30,461 nucleotides of DNA from positions 1 to 30,461 of the forward strand of contig JAEWEW010000295.1 in NCBI GenBank assembly GCA_023389175.1, in the 5' to 3' direction. Made by a program: the position numbers and the translations under genes. The stretch is from Pseudomonadota bacterium. Lineage in GTDB: Bacteria > Pseudomonadota > Gammaproteobacteria > Burkholderiales > Burkholderiaceae_E. Position 1 is the first letter of the stretch. Each line of letters begins with the position of its first letter. The notes under the pieces were generated by a model. That model was not told the DNA's origin. It did not search any database and saw only the letters and a program-made list of their open reading frames with translations. Below are positions 25,368-30,461 of the stretch, in pieces.

Positions 25368-26354
25368 ATGAAGAAGCGTCTCGTCTCGTTGACCATGGCC
25401 GCCGGCATGCTCGTTTCGGCCGGCGCGGTCTGTGCCCAGAACGCCGTCATGTACACCTCCAATAATCCTGCCACCATCGAGACGGCACTCAACGCGCTCT
25501 CGAAGACGGCTCCGGGCTTGCGGGTATCCCAGGTGGCCGGCGGCACGGGTGTGCTGATGAAGCGGATCCAGGCCGAAGCCCAGAATCCGCAGAGCGACAT
25601 CATCTGGGGTGCCGGATTCAGCACGCTCGCGGTCTATCAGGACCTGTTCGAGCCCTATGCATCGCCGCAGGCCGCCAACATTCCCGCGGACATGCGCGAC
25701 AGCGGCAATCGCTGGGCGGCAAGCAACATCCACGTGATGGTGGTGATGAGCAACACCCGCCGGCTGAAGGACCTGCCGGTGCCCGCCAAGTGGGAGGATC
25801 TCTTCGATCCCCGCTACAAGGGCCTGGTCGCGATGGGCGATCCGTCCAAGTCCGGCTCGACCTACTTCCAGGTCTATGGTCTGTATCGCATGTTCGGCGC
25901 GGAAGGCCTGGAGAAGCTCGCCCGCAACGCGGTCGTCCTCGCCAGCAGCGGACAGGTCTACAAGGGGGTCGGCAGCGGCGAGTATCCGCTGTCCATCACC
26001 ATGGAGTACTCCGCCTACGAGTACGTCGCGGGGGGCCAGAAGGAGATCAGGCTCACGTACCCGGCAGAAGGCACGTTCCTGCAGCCGGAGGGCATGGCCT
26101 TGGTGAAGGGCGCCCGCAACGGCGCGGCGGCCAAGGTCCTGTACGACGCGCTCCTCTCCCGCGAGGTACAGGAGGCGGTGCTCAAGGAGAACTTCCGCCG
26201 TCCCTCCCGAACGGACATCCCGGTCGCCAAACTCACGGACCTGCCGGAGCTCTCTCAGATCAAGGTCTTCCCGATCGACCAGGGCGAAGCAGCCCGGGAC
26301 TACGACAAGGTGATCGCGATCTGGAACGAAGCCCTCGCCAAGGCGAAGCGCTGA
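25368..26354 (+). CDS. ABC transporter periplasmic binding protein, iron/2-aminoethylphosphonate class
   Basis: A 328-residue receptor with a signal peptide (MKKRLVSLTMAAGMLVSAGA, cleavage near VCA) and the type II binding-protein pattern: VMYTSNNPATIETAL, GGTGVLMKRIQAEAQNPQSDIIWGAG, WEDLFDPRYKGLVAMGDPSKSGSTY, and FLQPEGMALVKGARN. The fold is that of FbpA and the 2-aminoethylphosphonate and thiamine receptors. The paired tyrosines that bind ferric iron in FbpA are not seen (only YSAYEY at the comparable place), so an organic ligand is more likely. ATG 25368 has GAGGA eight bases upstream. It is the last gene of the operon, although a binding protein usually comes first. Confidence 0.9.
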   Translation: MKKRLVSLTMAAGMLVSAGAVCAQNAVMYTSNNPATIETALNALSKTAPGLRVSQVAGGTGVLMKRIQAEAQNPQSDIIWGAGFSTLAVYQDLFEPYASPQAANIPADMRDSGNRWAASNIHVMVVMSNTRRLKDLPVPAKWEDLFDPRYKGLVAMGDPSKSGSTYFQVYGLYRMFGAEGLEKLARNAVVLASSGQVYKGVGSGEYPLSITMEYSAYEYVAGGQKEIRLTYPAEGTFLQPEGMALVKGARNGAAAKVLYDALLSREVQEAVLKENFRRPSRTDIPVAKLTDLPELSQIKVFPIDQGEAARDYDKVIAIWNEALAKAKR

Positions 26355-26401
26355 GGCTGCCGAAGCGACGACTTGCGGCATCGCGGAAGCTGGAAAAAGA
26401 A

Positions 26402-26429
26402 ACCCGGTCCGGAGCGATCCGGACCGGGT
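26402..26429 (-). terminator. Strong terminator hairpin between convergent genes
   Basis: ACCCGGTCCGGA (26402-26413) pairs perfectly over 12 bp with 26418-26429 across a GCGA loop. Read on the minus strand, the stem is followed by TTCTTTTTCC, a good U tract, so it should end the sortase operon transcript. On the plus strand it lies 48 bp beyond the binding-protein stop and could also stop that message, with no T tract. Confidence 0.85.
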
Positions 26430-26457
26430 CAACCAACGAGAGACCCAGGAGACATCG

Positions 26458-26478
26458 GAGAGAGAGAGAGAGGAGAGA
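26458..26478. repeat. Simple GA-dinucleotide tract
   Basis: An almost pure run of about ten GA units lies in the 93-bp space between the terminator and the sortase stop codon. It is unusual in composition for the window. As it is non-coding and downstream of both genes, it may simply be slippage-prone spacer. Confidence 0.8.
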
Positions 26479-26522
26479 CGCTTGCGGCGTCCCACCTGAG
26501 TCGCGCCATCGGCGCGGGTGGT

Positions 26523-27179
26523 TCAATGAATCGATGCGACCTCCGCTCGGGCGCCGCCGGCAACCCGGCCCGCCTGCACCACGTAGCGCAGCGGCCCGCC
26601 CGGCTGAACGGCATCGAACGGCCAGCAGGTGACCAGCGTCAGCTCGTCGCGGCCGTGCTGCTCCGTCACCCGGAGGTCATGCTCGTCCACCACGTCGAGC
26701 CGATCGACCCGGTAGTCCACCGTGCGGCCGTCCACGCTCTCGACACGCACCAGGTCGCCGACCACGAGGTGGCGGAGTACCGCAAAGTGGGTGTCGCGAT
26801 GCGCGCTGATCACACTGTTGCCGGACGCGCCCGGCATCGCGCTGCCGGCGCGCAGGCCGGGGCCGAAGGCGAGCGTGCGGCCGGCGTCGCCGTCGAGGAC
26901 GATCATGGAGCGGCGCTGCCGGACGAACTCCAGCCGGCCCACCGGCACGGTGTCCGCCCAGGACCAGGGGCGCTGCGTCGCCTCGCCGCTCGCACGATTT
27001 TCCTGCCAGGCGTGCTCGATGAGCTGCTGCGCCAGCAGCGCCTTCGCCTGGATGTAGCCGGCGCTGGCGAGGAAGCCGAGGCCGCCGACCACCGCGGCGA
27101 GGCCGGCCAGCAGGCGCCAGCCGATCGTCCGCCGCGCTCCCCGAGGCGGCATGCCAGGGCCGGTGTTCGCCCGGCTCAC
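26523..27179 (-). CDS. Class GN (proteobacterial dedicated) sortase
   Basis: A 218-residue transpeptidase anchored by an N-terminal helix (about 20-40). The active-site residues are all present: His127 in SVISAHRDTHF, Cys185 in TLVTCWPFD, and Arg198 in GGPLRYVVQ. The TLVTCWPF context and the neighbouring VIT/VWA gene identify the marine proteobacterial/class GN family. It should cut and transfer the C-terminal signal of that neighbour. The GTG at 27179 overlaps the target gene stop (GTGA) and has GGGAG seven bases upstream. ATG 27152 is an alternative start. A strong terminator lies about 95 bp after its stop. Confidence 0.93.
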   Translation of the reverse strand: MSRANTGPGMPPRGARRTIGWRLLAGLAAVVGGLGFLASAGYIQAKALLAQQLIEHAWQENRASGEATQRPWSWADTVPVGRLEFVRQRRSMIVLDGDAGRTLAFGPGLRAGSAMPGASGNSVISAHRDTHFAVLRHLVVGDLVRVESVDGRTVDYRVDRLDVVDEHDLRVTEQHGRDELTLVTCWPFDAVQPGGPLRYVVQAGRVAGGARAEVASIH

Positions 27180-29464
27180 CGGCCGTCTCCCGCAGCCAGG
27201 AGGCGGGAGCCGCGACGGCTCACCAGCAGGAGGAAGCCGGCCACGATGAGGCCGATCCCGATGAGCAGCTGCAGCGGTGCCGGCGTCGCGGTGCGGGCCA
27301 GGATGGCGCCGGACTGGCGCAGGCTCACCATCTCCGCGACCACCGGTGCCGCGGTGTCCTGCGCTTCGCCGGTCAGCGATCGGTAGTCCCAACCGGCCGG
27401 CAGGTTGGCCGGCACCGTGCCGTGGCGCATGGGCTCGCCGGACGGCCGGATCGGCGTCACGTCCAACGCGACCAGGCTGGTGTAGTCGCTCACCAGGTGG
27501 TGGTCGAGCGCGAGCCGGACCACCTGGTCGCGCAACCCGTCCTGGGGCAGGGCGGTGTGCCGCGCGCGGCGGATCTGGTCGCTGAGCGCCTCGATCCGGC
27601 TGCGTGCCCACAGCACGTGCACGCCCGAGGCAGGCGCCGCCGCCATCGCCACCGGGATGCGCCAGCGGGCGGATCCCTCGCCCTGCGCGCCGCCCACGCT
27701 GAGCGACCGCGGCAGCTCGGCGAATCGCATGGTCACGACCAGGGGCTCGCCGGCATAGAGATCGCGCGGCAGCCGCACCGGCTCGGCGAGGCGGCCGCCC
27801 TCGAGCTCCACCGCGAGGTCGGTCGACATCGGATGGGCGATCCTGTCGAACAGCGCGGCCATCCGCTCGCCCACCTCGTCGACGCTGCCGATGAAGGTGT
27901 AGCTGCCGCCGCCGAGCTCGGCCGCCTTGCGCATGAACCAGCCGTTGGGCGCCGACCCGATGCCTATCGTGAAGAGTCGCCGCTCGCCGAGCAGCTCGCC
28001 CACGAGACCGACCAGCTCGTCCTCGTAGTCGACCGCGCCATCGGTGATGAACACGACCTGGCCGACCCGCCCGTCGACGAGCGGCGCCGACAGCGCCTGG
28101 CGGACCGCGCCGCGCATCTCGGTCCCGCCGTCCGCGCGCAGGGCGGCCAGGTAGCGCCGCGCCTGCCTCAGGTTCTCCGGCGTCGCCGCGCGGGGCTCGG
28201 CGAAGAGGCTGGAATGGCCGCTGTTGAACTGGATCAGGTTGAACCGGTCGTCCGGCTGAAGCTGCTGCAGGCCGGCCTCGAGTGCGGCACGGGCCTGGCG
28301 GATCGATTCGCCTCCCATGGAGCCCGAGGTGTCGACGACGAAGGTGATCTCGCGCGGCAGGCGGCGGCTCGGCGCCGCTTCAACCCCGGGCGGCGCGACC
28401 ACCATCACGCCGTACCAGTCGTCGCCGTGCCGCTCGTGCAGAAGGCTCGCCCGCGGCAGCGCGCCGGCCACCGGCGCCCACTCGAGCACGAAGTCGCGGT
28501 CCGCGACCGGCCCGGACGCTTCGTCGCCGACGGCATGCAGCTGGTAGCGGGTGCCGCCGGGCTCGGCACTGGTGTCCACGGCGACACGGTGTGACGGCGA
28601 GACCGGCAGGGTGATCGGCTGCCCCGGATCCAGCAGCACCGAAATGTGCAGCGGATTGAGCCGCGGCGCGTCCTCGGGGAGCAGCGGCTGGAACATGTCA
28701 TCGTCGGCAGCCGCCGCGGCGGAATCCTTCCCGACCGGCCGGTGCGTGGCGTCCTGCAATCCGGCCGGTCCCTGGCTGCCGTAGCGCGGCGCCACCACCG
28801 ACGGGAACCGCAGCTGCCACTTGCCCTCGCGCAGCGCGAGCACCTGCTGGAACTCCAGCTCGATCTCGATCGAGCCGCCCGGCGCGATGTTGGCGACGTG
28901 GGCGCTGAACGCATTCGGTCGCTTCTGCTCCACCAGCGTCGCGCGACGACCGTCGGCGCGCGCCTGCGCGAACTCATGCCGCGCGGTGGTCTTCTCCCGG
29001 ATGCGGCCTTCGATCACGCGATCGCCGACGCGCAGTCGCAGATGGTCCACGGCGGCGTCATCCGGCAGCGGGAACAGGTAAGTACCGGCCAGCCAGGTGT
29101 CGAGCGGATTGCGGAACCGCTGGCGCAGGGTGCCGCGGACCGTGTTCGCGGTGACCACCAGCCGCGCCTCGGTCGATTGCAGCGGCGCGATCATCGGGCC
29201 GTCGGGGCCGTCGAGGACCATGCCGCCGCCGTCATGCGCCTGCAGCCGGTGCAGGTCGGCCAGGACCGCGCCCGCCGGGGCAGGCTGCGACGCCTGCGCG
29301 TGGGCGACGCTGGCCGTCAGCACGACCAGCAGGCCGAGCGCGAGCGAGATGGCGAGCGCGCCGCCGGTGATCCCCAGGAACAATCCCAACCATGCACGCA
29401 TCCCCCGCGTCGACCCGGACGACTGCGTTGCGACGCTGCTCTCGGCTCCACCCATCGTGTCCAT
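27176..29464 (-). CDS. Sortase target protein with VIT and von Willebrand A domains (marine proteobacterial sortase target)
   Basis: A 762-residue exported surface protein. After an N-terminal hydrophobic signal helix (about 24-52, then AHAQ) come a VIT domain (about 85-210), a linker, and a VWA domain (about 373-540). The metal-ion site is complete: DTSGS at 378-382, Thr in GGTEM and Asp in FITDGAVD. The end is a sortase-type tail: LARTATPAP at 722-730, a hydrophobic helix to about 749, and RRGSR. In this family the motif is normally LPxT-like; here Ala replaces Pro. ATG 29464 follows GAGG by seven bases, and the long upstream reading frame is antisense to pdsR. It forms a two-gene operon with the sortase. 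Confidence 0.93.
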   Translation of the reverse strand: MDTMGGAESSVATQSSGSTRGMRAWLGLFLGITGGALAISLALGLLVVLTASVAHAQASQPAPAGAVLADLHRLQAHDGGGMVLDGPDGPMIAPLQSTEARLVVTANTVRGTLRQRFRNPLDTWLAGTYLFPLPDDAAVDHLRLRVGDRVIEGRIREKTTARHEFAQARADGRRATLVEQKRPNAFSAHVANIAPGGSIEIELEFQQVLALREGKWQLRFPSVVAPRYGSQGPAGLQDATHRPVGKDSAAAAADDDMFQPLLPEDAPRLNPLHISVLLDPGQPITLPVSPSHRVAVDTSAEPGGTRYQLHAVGDEASGPVADRDFVLEWAPVAGALPRASLLHERHGDDWYGVMVVAPPGVEAAPSRRLPREITFVVDTSGSMGGESIRQARAALEAGLQQLQPDDRFNLIQFNSGHSSLFAEPRAATPENLRQARRYLAALRADGGTEMRGAVRQALSAPLVDGRVGQVVFITDGAVDYEDELVGLVGELLGERRLFTIGIGSAPNGWFMRKAAELGGGSYTFIGSVDEVGERMAALFDRIAHPMSTDLAVELEGGRLAEPVRLPRDLYAGEPLVVTMRFAELPRSLSVGGAQGEGSARWRIPVAMAAAPASGVHVLWARSRIEALSDQIRRARHTALPQDGLRDQVVRLALDHHLVSDYTSLVALDVTPIRPSGEPMRHGTVPANLPAGWDYRSLTGEAQDTAAPVVAEMVSLRQSGAILARTATPAPLQLLIGIGLIVAGFLLLVSRRGSRLLAAGDGR

Positions 29465-29550
29465 TGCGTGTCCTCGTATCGCGTGCCGGTCGGCACGGAC
29501 GTCATTTGGCCGGCGCAATCGGATGCGTGGCGGTCGCGACGGGGGCGAAG

Positions 29551-29577
29551 CGGTGATCGATTGTGGCGATCCGGTGA
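29551..29577. promoter_or_regulatory. Direct repeats, candidate PdsR binding site
   Basis: CGGTGA occurs at 29551-29556 and again at 29572-29577, exactly 21 bp apart, about two helical turns, as expected for tandem binding of an OmpR-type regulator. An inverted repeat CCGGT-GACA-ACCGG (29571-29584) overlaps the second copy. They sit in the 174-bp region between the divergent target and pdsR genes. Function is inferred from spacing and position only. Confidence 0.35.
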
Positions 29578-29638
29578 CAACCGGGCGCGGCCGATCCCGG
29601 GTCCCGAGGCGCCTGCCTCCATGCGCTACAGTTGCGCC

Positions 29639-30355
29639 ATGGCGGAACAGGCACAAACACGGGCGCGCCGCATCGCGATCGTGGAAGACGAGCCGGCGAT
29701 CGCGCAGAACCTGCGCGATGCATTCGCCCGTCACGGCTACCAGGTGAGCCTCTTCGGCGACCGGGCGCAGGCGCAGGCAGCCCTCGCGATGCGCCTGCCC
29801 GATCTCGCCATCATCGATGTCGGCCTCGCCCACGAACCCGATGGCGGTTTCGAGCTCTGTAGATGGTTGCGCGAGCGGGCGCCGGCGCTGCCGATCCTGA
29901 TTCTTTCGGCCCGCGATTCCGAGATCGACGTGGTCTCCGGGCTGCGCCTCGGGGCGGACGACTATCTCGCGAAGAATGTCAGCCTGCCGCACCTGCTCGC
30001 GCGCGTGACCGCGCTCTTCCGGCGGGCCGACCTCGCCGGCAGGGCGGCGGCGGTGGACGACGTGATCGAGCGCGGTCCGCTGCGGCTCGACACGCAGCGC
30101 TTCGAGGCCCGCTGGCGCGGCGCCCTGCTCGACCTGACGGTGACGGAGTTCTGGATCCTCCATGCGCTCGCCCGCTATCCCGGCCATGTCAAGAACCGCG
30201 AGGCGCTGATGCGCGAGGCGAACATGGTGGTCGACGACCACACCGTGACCTCGTACATGAAGCGACTGCGCCGCAAGTTCGAGGCGATCGATCCTGCGTT
30301 CGATGCGATCGAGACGGTGTACGGCCTTGGCTACCGGTTCGTCGAGCGACGCTGA
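29639..30355 (+). CDS. pdsR: Response regulator PdsR of the proteobacterial dedicated sortase system
   Basis: A 238-residue OmpR-family regulator. The receiver (about 10-125) has acidic ED at 16-17, phosphoacceptor Asp60 in LAIIDVGLAHEPDGG, and Lys112 in DDYLAKNVSLPHLL. The extra residues in the loop after the phosphoacceptor (AHEPDGG) and the AKN motif are typical of this sortase-linked subgroup. A winged helix (about 140-238) contains LTVTEFWILHALARYPGHVKNREALM and ends YGLGYRFVERR. It is divergent from the target/sortase operon, and the kinase gene follows with overlap. ATG 29639 begins the conserved region. ATG 29621 would add six residues. Confidence 0.93.
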   Translation: MAEQAQTRARRIAIVEDEPAIAQNLRDAFARHGYQVSLFGDRAQAQAALAMRLPDLAIIDVGLAHEPDGGFELCRWLRERAPALPILILSARDSEIDVVSGLRLGADDYLAKNVSLPHLLARVTALFRRADLAGRAAAVDDVIERGPLRLDTQRFEARWRGALLDLTVTEFWILHALARYPGHVKNREALMREANMVVDDHTVTSYMKRLRRKFEAIDPAFDAIETVYGLGYRFVERR

Positions 30356-30461
30356 GCGGTCGGCTGCCGGCCCTCGCCGCGCCGGCCTTCGCCTGGGGCT
30401 GCGTGTCACGCTGCTGGTGGCGTTGCTGCCGCTGCTGGCGTTGCCCTGGGCGGGGCTGCGC
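30303..30461 (+). CDS. pdsS: Start of the PdsS-type sensor histidine kinase, cut by window edge
   Basis: An open frame runs from within the pdsR end to the last base of the window and encodes a basic segment followed by a hydrophobic helix (LRVTLLVALLPLLALPWAGLR). A kinase with an LPWAG-type first helix normally follows pdsR in this system. The start is uncertain: ATG 30303 overlaps pdsR by 53 bp and TTG 30327 by 29 bp. Only the first 45-53 codons are present, so no kinase motif can be seen, and the call rests on position and the helix. Confidence 0.6.
   Translation, partial: MRSRRCTALATGSSSDAERSAAGPRRAGLRLGLRVTLLVALLPLLALPWAGLR

Noticed and set aside
26458..26478. GA tract as part of a repeat array or CRISPR
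   Set aside because: It is one short dinucleotide run with no repeat-spacer structure.

Overview
The window is very GC-rich, densely coded chromosomal DNA. It is probably from a betaproteobacterium of the Burkholderiales type. The pointers are a Bug-family (tripartite tricarboxylate) receptor beside a CaiB/BaiF CoA-transferase, a DctPQM TRAP transporter, and GC-rich intergenic hairpins of a kind common in that group. The organism call is an inference. I see no tRNA, rRNA, CRISPR array, insertion sequence or phage gene.

Layout, left to right. (1) 1-1299, minus strand: the start of a ugpB-type glycerol-3-phosphate binding protein, cut by the window edge. (2) 1575-12134: a cation/proton homeostasis block. 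A NhaD/CitMHS-type antiporter gene on the plus strand converges on a nine-gene minus-strand operon, mrpA-B-C-D-E-F-G followed by a sensor kinase and an NtrC-type sigma-54 activator. MrpG is fused to a universal-stress-protein domain. A near-consensus sigma-54 promoter (12134-12119) lies just before mrpA, with a dyad about 100 bp further upstream. The operon may therefore be controlled by the activator encoded at its own end. (3) 12408-15340: a DctPQM TRAP transporter with a hairpin between dctQ and dctM. (4) 15571-19131: a TPR lipoprotein-like or secreted protein, a rhombosortase, and a divergent S8 serine protease ending in a GlyGly-CTERM tail, the rhombosortase sorting signal. (5) 19128-22326: a CoA-transferase and a 3-hydroxyisobutyrate-dehydrogenase-like enzyme, translationally coupled to the protease gene, facing a Bug receptor gene. 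(6) 22491-26354: a ferric/2-aminoethylphosphonate-type ABC importer in the order ATPase, fused permease, binding protein. A strong convergent terminator follows. (7) 26523-30461: a proteobacterial dedicated sortase system, made of a class GN sortase, its VIT/VWA target protein, and the divergent PdsR regulator and start of the PdsS kinase.

The most interesting points are four. First, the apparently self-regulated sigma-54 Mrp operon with its MrpG-Usp fusion. Second, two separate Gram-negative protein-sorting systems (rhombosortase and class GN sortase) lie about 10 kb apart. Third, the sortase target has an atypical LARTA motif in place of LPxTA. Fourth, an exported protease gene is coupled to cytoplasmic CoA metabolism genes.
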